The notes under the pieces: generated by a model
Databases searched by the model: none
Seen by the model: the letters and a program-made list of their open reading frames with translations, nothing else
Told to the model about the DNA's origin: nothing
In this document: one piece after another, positions 23,425-32,790 of the stretch
Layout of the letters: every line of letters begins with the position of its first letter
Position numbering within the stretch: position 1 is the first letter of the stretch
From: Saccharibacillus sacchari DSM 19268
GTDB taxonomy: Bacteria > Bacillota > Bacilli > Paenibacillales > Paenibacillaceae
Assembly: GCF_000585395.1 (NCBI RefSeq)
Contig: NZ_KK073875.1
Location: forward strand, 3,571,307 to 3,635,306
Direction: 5' to 3'
DNA length: 64,000 nt
Translations under genes and position numbers: made by a program

Positions 23425-26400
23425 TTGTGGAATGAGACGTTTTTTCGGGAGCCCGGAGCGGAATATCGAATTCACCCTTTTTGGTTCTGGAACGGCGAGA
23501 TGGAGCCTGACCAGATCGTCCATCAGATCGAAGAGATGCATGAAAAGGGAGTCGGAGGCTTCTTTGTTTGCCCGCGCCAAGGACTGAAGATTTCGTATTT
23601 ATCAAGCGTTTGGTTCGACCGGGTTCGTCTGGCCGTGCGCGAAGCCGAAGCGCGCGGCATGCAGGTGTGGTTGTACGACGAATATCCGTATCCGAGCGGC
23701 ATGGCCGGAGGCGAGGTGCTGCTGGATTATCCCGAAGCCAATCAGCGTCCGCTTGGGCATCGCAGCATCAAGGTGAAGTCCGGCGAACCGGCCAAGCTTG
23801 AGCTTCCCTGGGGACGGATTCTGTATGCGAAGGCGATGCCGATAGACGGAGAAGGCCGCGCGTTATGGGAAAAAGCTGTTGAGCTCCGAAGCTATATCGG
23901 TAATGTGCAAAACGAACAGGTGTATCAGGAAACGGGACTGACCAGCTATAATCGCAAACGCTTTTTCACTTACGGAACAGCGTTTCGGCTGGATTGGACC
24001 GCGCCTGCGGGGGAAGAGTCGGAGTGGGAGATTACCGTGTTTCAGGAGGAGGAGATCGGCGACTTCAAATACTACGGAGGATTCGTCGATCCCTGTCACC
24101 GGGAAGCGATGAGCCGGTTTATCGAGTTGACGCATGAGCGGTACAAGGCGGAGATAGGCGAAACGTTCGGACAAACGGTCAAAGGGATTTTCACGGACGA
24201 AATCGCGCCGCTCGGTCATCTGCCGTGGTCGCCGCGCCTGCCGGAATTTTTCGAACGGCGCTGCGGGTACGAATTGAAGGAAGCGCTTCCCGCTTTACTG
24301 GATTATCGCTACCCGGATGCCGCGCGAATACGCTACGACTACTTCCAAAGCCTGCATCTGCTGCTGGGCGAGTCGTATCACAAGCAGGTAGGCGATTGGT
24401 GCGAACAGGCGGGCATCCAGTACGCGTCGGAAGTGCCGGGCGTACGCATGACGGCGCAGCGGTTCAGCCATATGCCGGGCGGCGATTCCGCGCATGAGAA
24501 AACGGGCCGCTCGCTGGACTGGATACTGGATCGCTACGGCGGCCGCATGCGCGACAATCCGAAGATGGTCAGCTCGCTGGCCCGGCAGCTGGATCGCCCG
24601 CGCAATCTGTCCGAGTGCTTCCACAGCGTCGGCTGGTCGATGACGCTTCAGGACGCCAAATGGATGGTCGACCGAATGGCCGCGATGGGTACCAACTTTT
24701 ACAACTTCCATGCCTTTTTCTACACGATCGGCGGCCTGACCAAGCATGATGCGCCGCCTTCGCAGTTTTTGCAAAATCCGTACTGGGCGCATTTTCGGCA
24801 GCTCGGCGATTATGTCGGACGTGTCAGCTATCTGATGAGCGAGGGAGAAGCGCATATTCCCGTGGCGCTGCTTGATCCGACGACGACGTTTTGGAGCTTG
24901 ATGGGCAATCCGCTGCACGGTTTTGCTTACGGCGGGGAGAGTGAAGAGGAGCGTGAGAAGCTGGAACGATTGATTGCCGATTGGAAAGCGATCAGCTCGC
25001 AGCTGCTCAAGTCGCGCCGCGATTACGATCACCTCGATCCCGAACTGCTGGCGGAAGCCGATGTATCGGACGGAGTCATCGCGATCGGAAAAGCCCGCTA
25101 CGAAGTGTTGGTGCTGCCGCCGCTGTTGAATTTGGAAGCGGCGGCATGGGAAAAAGTGCAGCAGTTTGCGGACGCGGGCGGAACGGTCATCAGCGTCGGG
25201 CTTCTGCCTGCGCAGAACATTCAACCGGGAAGCCCGACGGGAGAGCAAGCGGCAGATTTTTTCGGCGTGAGTGGGCAAACAGAGTCGGTTTATTGGGAAA
25301 ACGGGGCGGCGCTGGAGCCGAAGTTGAAACTTGACGCAACCTCGGGGCACATTGAAAAAAGCTTTACCAAACAAGGCGTCGGGCGTTCGGCCTTTATTCC
25401 TGCATACGGTTCTACGGGCGGACAGAACGCTGCGAGTCATCTGATTGAACTATTGGACGTCGTGCTTCCGGAGCCTGTCCGCTGGGAATCGGAAACGCCG
25501 TGCGAGTCCGTATTGATGCAGCTTCGTCAGCTGCCTGGCGACGGCGACGGATCTGCCCGTTTTGCCGTATTTCTTTCCAATCAGGAAGATCGGCAGGAGG
25601 AAGCCCGACTTGCGGTGGTCCCGAAGCTGCTTTGGCCGGAAACGACCTTCGGTACCGATTCTTGTCTTCAGGTCGAACAGTTGGATTTGGAAACGGGAAA
25701 AGTGATTACGCTCGCGACTCTACGGGAAGAAAAGGGATTAAAGGAAGAAAAGGAATCGTTTTGTTCGCTGCCGCTTCCTCTTGCACCCTATGAAGCCAAA
25801 ACTTTACGTTTATCGATCGGCAGCACGTCAACAAGCGTAGACGCAGACTCGACTCGGCAGCCGTCTATAGACCTTTTTGCGGCTAAGATCAGACCTTCAA
25901 TAGAAGGCCCGTGGCAGATCCGTACCATCCGGCCCAATGTGCTTCGAATCGGGGAATTCCGTTTGCAAGCGGGGGATGTCGAAGGTGTTTTTTTGGATAA
26001 AGAAGGCGCTTCAGTCAAGCCGTTTATCGACGAGGTAGCGGATTCTAAGGGTCGCAGCCGTGTTCCGCTTGCATTCGGGCAGGAATTCGGCACGCCGAAA
26101 CGCGCTTCCGTTCATTATCCGATCGAAGCCGTCTATAGCGCCGTTTTCGAAGCCGATCCGCAAATCGTGCAAACAGACATGGTCTTATTCATGGATACGG
26201 ACGCTATTTCGGGAACATGGGCGATGGAGCTGAACGGTTACCGTTTGCGCAAAGAAAATTTCAGCGTGCTTGAGGTAAACGATCACCGGAATATCGCCTG
26301 CGATGTACAAGGATACATGCGAGCGGGAGAAAATAAGCTGGTCATCCATGTGCGGATCGAACGCGACGAAGACGGCCTGGTTGATCCGCTGTATATTCGG

Positions 26401-26838
26401 GGAGCCTTCGGCGTAGCGCTTCAAGCTTCGGCTCCGCCGAAACTTACGCCTGAACCGGATTCGGCAAAAAGGATCTCGCCCGAACCGCTGCCAGCTTATC
26501 CTTACTATGCAGGCGAGATGCGATATCGTCGAATGTTCGATCCGGAAGAATGCAGTGAAGGGATCGAACGGGGTTCGGACCGTCAAACTGAACGTCAATT
26601 CGAATTGGAACTGGACGGCTGGAAGATTCAGGATGTAGCCGAAGTGCTCGTTAACGGGCAAAGTCTCGGGGTACGCTGTTGGTCGCCGTATCGTTGGGCA
26701 GGGATGTTGAGCGATCTACGACCGGGTATGAACGAATTGGAGGTTCGGATCACCAACACGTTGATCGGTCAATTGGAAGGGACGTATTTTGATGCGGACG
26801 AACATGTGCTGCGTGACGTTCGCCCCGCGGCTCCCTAA
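23425..26838 (+). CDS. Glycoside hydrolase, GH106 alpha-L-rhamnosidase-like
   Basis: A 1137-residue intracellular-looking enzyme (no signal peptide). TTG 23425 follows GGAGGG by 8 bp. The N terminus (HPFWFWNGEMEPDQIVHQIEEMHEKGVGGFFVCPRQGL, then GMQVWLYDEYPYPSGMAGGEVL) is characteristic of GH106-type barrels, and GIFTDEIAPLG and QYASEVPGV carry plausible acidic catalytic residues. Residues about 800-1137 form beta-rich accessory domains, including a galactose-binding-like jelly roll near the C terminus (WKIQDVAEVLVNGQSLGVRCWSPYRW). Proposed role: removal of rhamnose from imported rhamnogalacturonan fragments. The family call is by motif; substrate inferred. Confidence 0.75.
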   Translation: MWNETFFREPGAEYRIHPFWFWNGEMEPDQIVHQIEEMHEKGVGGFFVCPRQGLKISYLSSVWFDRVRLAVREAEARGMQVWLYDEYPYPSGMAGGEVLLDYPEANQRPLGHRSIKVKSGEPAKLELPWGRILYAKAMPIDGEGRALWEKAVELRSYIGNVQNEQVYQETGLTSYNRKRFFTYGTAFRLDWTAPAGEESEWEITVFQEEEIGDFKYYGGFVDPCHREAMSRFIELTHERYKAEIGETFGQTVKGIFTDEIAPLGHLPWSPRLPEFFERRCGYELKEALPALLDYRYPDAARIRYDYFQSLHLLLGESYHKQVGDWCEQAGIQYASEVPGVRMTAQRFSHMPGGDSAHEKTGRSLDWILDRYGGRMRDNPKMVSSLARQLDRPRNLSECFHSVGWSMTLQDAKWMVDRMAAMGTNFYNFHAFFYTIGGLTKHDAPPSQFLQNPYWAHFRQLGDYVGRVSYLMSEGEAHIPVALLDPTTTFWSLMGNPLHGFAYGGESEEEREKLERLIADWKAISSQLLKSRRDYDHLDPELLAEADVSDGVIAIGKARYEVLVLPPLLNLEAAAWEKVQQFADAGGTVISVGLLPAQNIQPGSPTGEQAADFFGVSGQTESVYWENGAALEPKLKLDATSGHIEKSFTKQGVGRSAFIPAYGSTGGQNAASHLIELLDVVLPEPVRWESETPCESVLMQLRQLPGDGDGSARFAVFLSNQEDRQEEARLAVVPKLLWPETTFGTDSCLQVEQLDLETGKVITLATLREEKGLKEEKESFCSLPLPLAPYEAKTLRLSIGSTSTSVDADSTRQPSIDLFAAKIRPSIEGPWQIRTIRPNVLRIGEFRLQAGDVEGVFLDKEGASVKPFIDEVADSKGRSRVPLAFGQEFGTPKRASVHYPIEAVYSAVFEADPQIVQTDMVLFMDTDAISGTWAMELNGYRLRKENFSVLEVNDHRNIACDVQGYMRAGENKLVIHVRIERDEDGLVDPLYIRGAFGVALQASAPPKLTPEPDSAKRISPEPLPAYPYYAGEMRYRRMFDPEECSEGIERGSDRQTERQFELELDGWKIQDVAEVLVNGQSLGVRCWSPYRWAGMLSDLRPGMNELEVRITNTLIGQLEGTYFDADEHVLRDVRPAAP

Positions 26839-26885
26839 GCGGACCTGCCTGCGTACCAAGCGGAAAACGAAAGGAGCTGACGATC

Positions 26886-29165
26886 ATGACTTATTTTCAT
26901 AAACACGACGCAATCGCCGAACGGGTAAACGGTTCTATTCCTGCGGTACTGAACGCGATCGCCCAGCGATATATCGGGGAGCATCCGCAGCACGGCGTTC
27001 AGCTTCGGATTCATCGCCAAGACGGATTCCGCCGCACCGGCGATTACCGATACGAGATGGACTTGGATCGCCGTTGGCCGAATGCTAAAGCGGGTCAGTA
27101 TGTGAACGTATGGGGCAAACTATGGAGCGAACAAGATACTTTATTGAATACCAGCTTGAATTGCCAAAGTCCCGTCACGATCTACGCCAACGGAGACGAA
27201 GTGTTTAAGTCCGAGCTGCTTCAGGAATTGTTCCCCGAGCGGCGAACCGCGATTCCTTTGCCGGTTCGACGGGGCTGGAACGATATCGTGCTGCGCTTTG
27301 CGAAAACGGAAGTCGGATTCGGCGGTACGTACGGAACGGGATCGTTCAAAAACTTCCCGTTACATTTTTTGACGCCGGGACCGGATCGCGAAGGAGAAGA
27401 AGGTTGGTTGTATTCCGAACCTTTTGATGAAGAAGAAGGATTGAGGCTGCCGGATCGCGATATGCACGAAGCGGACACCGGGTTGTCCTGGTTCCCGCGC
27501 CGGCAATGGAGCGAAGCGGAATCGAAAGCCGGGAATTTCGGACGTATTTTTGGCGAAAAACAAACGTCAGGTATCGTCTACGCTTGGTCGCGCTTGGAAA
27601 GACTGCGTCCGAGTGCCGAACCGATCATATTGGAAGGCCGGCATGACGGAACATTGACGTTGTATGCGAACGGTATTCAAGTTTATGCGTCACCTGACAG
27701 CGGTACGTTCCGGATTGAATTGCAAAATATTCAAAGCGGAATTGATCTGATTGCTTGTAGCCGAACCGCCGCTGCGGAAGCAGAACCGAACCATACAGAT
27801 CTCGCTGTGGCAAATGTATCCGCTATAATATGGGGCTTCCGCTTGTATGATCCGCAGGTCGGCGCTTGGCGTCTGCGTTTGCCGTACCACGTTGCCGGAT
27901 ATGCCGGAAAATGGCTGTATGCCGGCGTGTTCCCGAAGGGACGCGAGCCTGATCCGAGCCGAATGATCGCCACGAGCCGCGTGTTCGACGACGGGGGTTC
28001 CGGCACTTATTGGCAGGCCGACCTGCCGGGAGGAGCCATTCGTCCGTTTTTGGAAAACACGCATTACGGCAAATGGAACTATCCGCTCGGCGTTACGCTG
28101 TTGGGGCTGCTTCGCGTCGGACGGGAGCTGAATCGCCCGGCGTACATCCATTACACGCTGGATCATATCGGACTCAGCAGCTCGTTGGATCGTTATGCGC
28201 TGTGGGATCGTCAGACCTACGGAGCGGCAGGCGTCAACAATCAATTGTCGGCGATCGACAGCCTGGACGACTGCGGTTCGTTCGGTGCCACGATGCTCGA
28301 AGCGATGGAACACGGCGATGTCCCGGACGGACGCGCCGTAGCCGATCGCATCGCCCGTTATATGACCGAAGATCAGGAACGTTTGCCGGACGGCGCTTTT
28401 TACCGGGTACGGGGCAGCGGAGAAACGAGGCAGGAGACGATGTGGTGCGACGATCTGTATATGAGCACGCCGTTTCTGATGCGCTATGGCCGCTTGACGG
28501 GCGAACATGCTCACTGGGACGACGCGATCAACCAGTTTCTGCGTTTCCGCGACTATCTGTTTCTGCCGGAGCAGGGAATCATGTCCCATGTATACGACTT
28601 CGTTCGCGGCCGTGCCACCGGGATTCCGTGGGGACGGGGCAACGGTTGGGTGCTGTTTTCGCTGACCGAGCTGCTGAATATCTTGCCTGAAGAGCATGAA
28701 CGTCGAGAGGAGCTGTTAGCCTTTTACCGGGATCTGTGTCGAGGTTTTCTGGCGCTGCAAGGCGAAAACGGATTATGGCATCAAGTGTTGGATCGAACCG
28801 ATTCTTATGAAGAGACGTCCTGTACCTCCATGTTCGTGTATGCTTTCGCGCGCGGCATCCGGTTGGGCTGGCTCGAAGAGCCGGAAGCTTATCTGGACTC
28901 GGTTCGAAAAGCCTGGAAAGGCATGACGCGGATCTCGATCGATTGGAAAGGCAATATTTACGGCGTATGCCGCGGTTCCGGTTATTCGTTCACGGCACTC
29001 TATTACCGGGACGATCTGGGGTGGAATTTGAACGATACGCACGGGATCGGGATCGTGTTGTTGGCGGGAACGGAGCTGCTGCGGCTAAATCGCGAGTTGT
29101 CGGATTTACCGGATGCTAAAAAAGAGAGCGCTCATCGCGGAATCGGTACGGCTGCTCAAGTTTAA
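26886..29165 (+). CDS. GH105 unsaturated rhamnogalacturonyl hydrolase-like with a large N-terminal extension
   Basis: A 759-residue protein with AAAGGAGC before ATG 26886. The C-terminal portion (residues about 390-740) is an alpha/alpha barrel with GH88/GH105 signatures: NNQLSAIDSLDDCGSFGATMLEA, ETMWCDDLYMSTPFLMRYGRLTG (the WxDD catalytic Asp region) and GIPWGRGNGWVLFSLTELL. GH105 enzymes such as YteR remove the unsaturated galacturonate that lyases leave. About 390 N-terminal residues form strand-rich domains not present in YteR-type enzymes. It is the last gene of the operon and is followed by a terminator. Confidence 0.85.
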   Translation: MTYFHKHDAIAERVNGSIPAVLNAIAQRYIGEHPQHGVQLRIHRQDGFRRTGDYRYEMDLDRRWPNAKAGQYVNVWGKLWSEQDTLLNTSLNCQSPVTIYANGDEVFKSELLQELFPERRTAIPLPVRRGWNDIVLRFAKTEVGFGGTYGTGSFKNFPLHFLTPGPDREGEEGWLYSEPFDEEEGLRLPDRDMHEADTGLSWFPRRQWSEAESKAGNFGRIFGEKQTSGIVYAWSRLERLRPSAEPIILEGRHDGTLTLYANGIQVYASPDSGTFRIELQNIQSGIDLIACSRTAAAEAEPNHTDLAVANVSAIIWGFRLYDPQVGAWRLRLPYHVAGYAGKWLYAGVFPKGREPDPSRMIATSRVFDDGGSGTYWQADLPGGAIRPFLENTHYGKWNYPLGVTLLGLLRVGRELNRPAYIHYTLDHIGLSSSLDRYALWDRQTYGAAGVNNQLSAIDSLDDCGSFGATMLEAMEHGDVPDGRAVADRIARYMTEDQERLPDGAFYRVRGSGETRQETMWCDDLYMSTPFLMRYGRLTGEHAHWDDAINQFLRFRDYLFLPEQGIMSHVYDFVRGRATGIPWGRGNGWVLFSLTELLNILPEEHERREELLAFYRDLCRGFLALQGENGLWHQVLDRTDSYEETSCTSMFVYAFARGIRLGWLEEPEAYLDSVRKAWKGMTRISIDWKGNIYGVCRGSGYSFTALYYRDDLGWNLNDTHGIGIVLLAGTELLRLNRELSDLPDAKKESAHRGIGTAAQV

Positions 29166-29207
29166 TCGTCTGATTGAGCTTTACAAGGTTTGATTTCTAA
29201 CGAATAG

Positions 29208-29243
29208 AAAGCGGCTGCCGGGTATTACGGTCAGCCGCTTTTC
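29208..29243 (+). terminator. Terminator of the rhamnogalacturonan operon
   Basis: AAGCGGCTG (29209-29217) pairs with CAGCCGCTT (29232-29240), followed by TT. The stem is bidirectional in base composition but no minus-strand gene converges here. Confidence 0.75.
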
Positions 29244-29355
29244 GGCGTGACTCATCGAGTAAGCTGGCGTGAGAAGCATAAGGTATACTAGGAAACAGGA
29301 TGGATGCGCGTATTCGGAATAATCGGCGTGATTTCGAAAGGAGTAGGTGAAGCTA

Positions 29356-29925
29356 TTGAACATTTCGTCCCTGATCGAACGGCTGCGAAGCTTCGATATC
29401 CGACTTGACCGCGGTTTGACGACCGAAGAGCTGCTGCGAGTGGAACAGACATATGCGATTCGTTTTCCGCCCGATCTGCGCGAGTTGTTGCAGCAGGCGC
29501 TTCCCTATGGCGAATCTTTTCCCGACTGGCGAAATTTTTCCGCGCGCAACGTCAAATCTATTCGGGAAAGCTTGAACTGGCCGCTGGAAGGGTTATTGTT
29601 CGATGTCGAGAATAATCGTTTCTGGCCGGAACGCTGGGGGCCGAGACCGCAGCAGTTGGCGGAAGCCAAAACCGCAGCCGCGAAACATTTTGAACATGTG
29701 CCGAAGCTTATTCCCGTCAGAGGTCACCGATACCTGCCGACAACGCCGTATGAAGCGGGGAATCCGGTTTTTTCGGTGTACCAGACTGATGTCATTCCTT
29801 ACGGGGAGAATTTGGCGGACTACTTCGAAATCGAGTACCGCCATAAACTTTATGAAGAGATGAATTTCGAACGAATCAAGCCGATCGATTTTTGGGGAGA
29901 ACTCGGATGGTCGGACGAGGTATAG
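29356..29925 (+). CDS. SMI1/KNR4 (SUKH) family protein
   Basis: TTG 29356 is placed 5 bp after AGGTGA; GTG 29347 is an alternative adding three residues. The roughly 189-residue product has the SUKH opening RGLTTEELLRVEQTYAIRFPPDLRELLQQALPYGESFPDWRNF, the RESLNWPLEGLLFDVENNRFW strand pair, then LIPVRGHRYLPTTPYEAGNPVFSVYQTDVIPYGENLADYFEIEY, all typical of SMI1/KNR4 proteins. Many members are immunity proteins against secreted toxins, but no toxin is adjacent. It lies just upstream of a GNAT gene. Confidence 0.85.
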   Translation: MNISSLIERLRSFDIRLDRGLTTEELLRVEQTYAIRFPPDLRELLQQALPYGESFPDWRNFSARNVKSIRESLNWPLEGLLFDVENNRFWPERWGPRPQQLAEAKTAAAKHFEHVPKLIPVRGHRYLPTTPYEAGNPVFSVYQTDVIPYGENLADYFEIEYRHKLYEEMNFERIKPIDFWGELGWSDEV

Positions 29926-29957
29926 GGATAAGCGATCTGGAAAAAGGAGAAGCGAAC

Positions 29958-30431
29958 ATGAAGATTACGTTGAGTTTGGCCGGCGTTGAAGACGCGAATG
30001 CTATCCATGCGATGCAGATTCGTTCTTTTGCCCCGCTGTTGGAAAAGTATCAGGATACAGGCACTAGCCCCGCATTGCAGTCCGTCGAACATATTCGCGA
30101 ACGGATTGAACAGCCTGCGACGGACTACTATATCATTCGCTGCGACGCTGAGACCGTAGGCGCGATTCGGATCGTACGCAAAGAACAGTTTAACCGGGTC
30201 AGTCCCGTGTTCGTTTTGCCGGAGTACCAAGGTCGCGGTATTGCGAGAGCGACGTTCGCGGTAGTCGAAGCTCGTTACCCGGATGTTCGGCGATGGGAAC
30301 TGGACACGGTTTTGCAGGAGAAAGGAAATTGTTATCTCTACGAGTCGCTCGGCTATCGGCGTTACGGAGAAGAGAAGACGATCAATGAGCGCATGACGCT
30401 GGTTTTTTACGAAAAAGAAATCGTGCGCTGA
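29958..30431 (+). CDS. GNAT family N-acetyltransferase
   Basis: ATG 29958 follows AAAAAGGAG with good spacing; the longer frame from 29892 lacks a site. The 157-residue protein contains the acetyl-CoA loop within PVFVLPEYQGRGIARATFAVVEARYP (Q-G-R-G-I-A) and the terminal segment CYLYESLGYRRYGEEKTINERMTLVFYEK. It resembles RimI/PhnO-type acetyltransferases; the substrate is unknown. The spacing of 32 bp from the SUKH gene suggests one transcript. Confidence 0.87.
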   Translation: MKITLSLAGVEDANAIHAMQIRSFAPLLEKYQDTGTSPALQSVEHIRERIEQPATDYYIIRCDAETVGAIRIVRKEQFNRVSPVFVLPEYQGRGIARATFAVVEARYPDVRRWELDTVLQEKGNCYLYESLGYRRYGEEKTINERMTLVFYEKEIVR

Positions 30432-30464
30432 GAAACGCTGCAACAAAACAAGGAGGTGAGCGGC

Positions 30465-31274
30465 ATGAACGGAGAACTACATCAACTGCTGCTTCTGGCG
30501 GCGAACGCCAATCGATACCTACATATGAACGAATATCGACCGTTTGACGGCTTCGGCGATCGTAACGTGTTCAATCTTGCTTTTTATGACGAAGACGGAC
30601 AGCCCATACCAACTATGCCCGCGGCAGATCCCGTAAAAAGCTGGATGAAGCACTTGGAGAAAAGACGCTGCCGAGGCGTACTGGTGATTCAGACCGGCAC
30701 ACCCGGAAACGAACGGGAAAGCAGCGGTTTTATCGGCGGAGGACGCAGATGGATACTGGTTGCGCGGCTCGACGGATTCGACGAGCATTGGTCCGCGCAC
30801 TGGCAACTGGGCCAGCGCGCTCCGGCTACACGTTGGGATATTGCTTACCGATGCCGTCGAACAACTTCTTCTATGGCAATCGACCCGAATACATATAACC
30901 TCGAAGCGTCTAAGCGTCGACTGGAGCAGGCGTTGACGAATATCGGAGGACTGGCGCATGAGATCGGGGAAGAGCATTGGAAAATAAACTTTTTCGACGC
31001 CGCATTAGGCATTCTGGAAGGGAAAGTTTCGTTCAAACGAAAGCTGCCGGAAAGATATTCGGAACAAGCCCAACGCGTATTCGCAGCCGTGTATCGGTGC
31101 TGGGTGTTCGGCGGTATGGGCTCCTGGAACGACGTTCCGCCTTACTCCGCGCATGAACACGACAAGTCCGCCGAGTTCGACGCGTATTCGGGTGCTTTGT
31201 ACAATGCGATGCAGAATGCGCTCGAAGCGGCAGTGAACGAAGCAGCAGTTATCCCGTACGGGGAATCCCAATGA
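30465..31274 (+). CDS. Uncharacterised protein coupled to a kinase-like gene
   Basis: ATG 30465 is 7 bp after AAGGAGG; the in-frame GTG 30456 overlaps that site. The 269-residue soluble protein has segments YEDGQ-type FDGFGDRNVFNLAFYDEDGQ, SSGFIGGGRRWILVARLDGFDEHWSAHWQLG and VYRCWVFGGMGSWNDVPPYSAHEHDKSAEFDAYSGALYNAMQNALEAAVNE. I do not recognise the family. Its stop codon overlaps the start of the aminoglycoside-phosphotransferase-like gene (ATGA at 31271-31274), so the two products are probably made together. Confidence 0.72.
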   Translation: MNGELHQLLLLAANANRYLHMNEYRPFDGFGDRNVFNLAFYDEDGQPIPTMPAADPVKSWMKHLEKRRCRGVLVIQTGTPGNERESSGFIGGGRRWILVARLDGFDEHWSAHWQLGQRAPATRWDIAYRCRRTTSSMAIDPNTYNLEASKRRLEQALTNIGGLAHEIGEEHWKINFFDAALGILEGKVSFKRKLPERYSEQAQRVFAAVYRCWVFGGMGSWNDVPPYSAHEHDKSAEFDAYSGALYNAMQNALEAAVNEAAVIPYGESQ

Positions 31275-32560
31275 CGCATTCGACGCGAAAAATAACTGTA
31301 CAGGATCAGGAATATCGATATGCGTTACGCAACCGTTACGAGAACGGAAAGAATTTCGTATCGCTGAAAATATTCGAAGCGCAGAACCGGGACGGCGGGT
31401 GCGAGTTTCGGTTTCGTACATGGGACGATGCGGTCGCGGGAAGCCCGTTAATGGTAGGCGTCGACCTGATTCGCAAAAAGGACGGAACAACCGAACGTTG
31501 GAATCTGCATCATCCGGCTCGGGTACGCGACCTGCTGCTGTATGCGTTGGGACAAGGATGGCACGGTCGGCATGCACAGATCTTCAGCGACGGCGTTGCC
31601 GTTTTGAACAGATTAGGTTGGGAGGCGGAACTTTTGAAACCGGAATTCCGAGAAAGCGAAACACGCGAAAGGGAAGTGGGCCGGCTGATCGCCGCAACAT
31701 TCGGGAGCGAACCGGACACTTTGGAGCGAATGACGTTCGGCCATCGGAACCTCGTATATCGGGCGGACGTCGGAGGTCGGTCGTTTATCGTCAGAACTAA
31801 TTCAGATCGATCCGTCATGCGCCGCACGGCCGACAATATGACCGATCTGCGCGAGTTGGGCATTCCGGTTCCGCGGATTGTAGCCTATGACATTGAAGGT
31901 ACGGCCTATCCGTTTTCCTATATGATCCTGGAGGAGATTCCCGGTCGTGATCTGCGTTACGAGCTGCCTGACATGACGGAAACGCAAATGACGGATGTGG
32001 CGGAGAAAGTGGTTTCGTTTCAGCGCAGCGTCCGACTGATTCCGCGCGGTGAAGGCTACGGATGGAGAGCGATCGGTGAAAAAGGTCTCTTCGACTCCTG
32101 GCAGCAGTTGATCGCTCTGGATCGGGAAGATAATTTCCGTCAAAGCGGCGAGATCGTCGGCACTGAGCTGATGGGCAAGCTGGATCGAAGGCTGGAGCTG
32201 CTGCACCCTTATTTTGCGGAGGTCGAGCCGATCTGCTTTCTTGACGATCTGACCATTAAAAACGTGATTGTGGAAAAAGGAGATTTTCGCGGCGTAGTCG
32301 ATTTCGACGTCGTGTGCTACGGCGATCCGCTTTATTTTATCGCGCTGACGCAAACGGCGATTTTATGCGATGTCGGCGAGGAGCGGCTTTTTTACGCGGA
32401 AGAGTTGTGCAGGGCAATGGAGCTGGATGAGCGGCAGCGGCGGATCGTGGACGTGTATTCGGCTTTGTTCGTAGGTTCGTTTTTGGAATATGGCCGGGAA
32501 AACGGAGACGAAGCGGCGGAGCAGCGGTTATTGTCGTATATGGGGAAATGGCTTGAGTAG
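31271..32560 (+). CDS. Aminoglycoside phosphotransferase-like kinase with an N-terminal extension
   Basis: The protein has 429 residues. Residues 1-115 form an unrecognised N-terminal domain (VQDQEYRYALRNRYENGKNFVSLKIFE ... ARVRDLLLYALGQG). Residues about 125-420 are an APH/ChoK-like kinase: a glycine-loop region RMTFGHRNLVYRADVGGRSFIVRTN, the hinge YMILEEIPGRDLRYEL, and the catalytic loop CFLDDLTIKNVIVEKGDFRGVVDFDVVCYGDPLY. The catalytic Asp and Asn (D-x4-N) and the metal Asp (VDFD) are present, but the usual HGD His is replaced by Leu. It may phosphorylate a small molecule or be a divergent kinase. Confidence 0.8.
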   Translation: MTHSTRKITVQDQEYRYALRNRYENGKNFVSLKIFEAQNRDGGCEFRFRTWDDAVAGSPLMVGVDLIRKKDGTTERWNLHHPARVRDLLLYALGQGWHGRHAQIFSDGVAVLNRLGWEAELLKPEFRESETREREVGRLIAATFGSEPDTLERMTFGHRNLVYRADVGGRSFIVRTNSDRSVMRRTADNMTDLRELGIPVPRIVAYDIEGTAYPFSYMILEEIPGRDLRYELPDMTETQMTDVAEKVVSFQRSVRLIPRGEGYGWRAIGEKGLFDSWQQLIALDREDNFRQSGEIVGTELMGKLDRRLELLHPYFAEVEPICFLDDLTIKNVIVEKGDFRGVVDFDVVCYGDPLYFIALTQTAILCDVGEERLFYAEELCRAMELDERQRRIVDVYSALFVGSFLEYGRENGDEAAEQRLLSYMGKWLE

Positions 32561-32586
32561 CCGAGATTGATGGTGAAGATTCATCA

Positions 32587-32773
32587 TTGTTGACGTTTTG
32601 CACACATTTTCCTTCAAAATCGCCAACTTTCAAAAAAATGCTGACGTCACGTCAACAAATTTCGTCTATCGCGCCGACTTTGAGCGCATATAGGAAAAAT
32701 TGTTGATCAAACGTCAGCATTTATTGAATTCGGCTTAAAAATTGCTCGATTTGTTGACATTATGCACACATTC
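32587..32773. repeat. Cluster of four related repeats of about 22-24 bp
   Basis: Four related sequences lie in the 230-bp gap between convergent genes: + strand at 32587-32610, minus strand at about 32636-32661, + at 32699-32722 and + at 32750-32773. All begin TTGTTGA and have CATT near their end; the first and last share GCACACATT, the middle two share ACGTCAGCATT. The middle pair is an inverted repeat. No gene or clear terminator is present. Confidence 0.75.
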
Positions 32774-32790
32774 ATATGAACTTTTTTCTT

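Noticed and set aside
24295-25440. Long minus-strand frame opposite the GH106-like gene
   Set aside because: Arg/Gln/His-rich shadow translation without family features; the plus-strand gene is well supported.
29356-29925. Toxin-immunity locus for the SUKH proteins
   Set aside because: No polymorphic toxin, secretion gene or additional immunity gene lies near either SUKH-like gene.
32561-32790. Origin of replication or plasmid iterons
   Set aside because: Only four degenerate sites, no rep gene, no DnaA boxes and no AT-rich unwinding region were seen.
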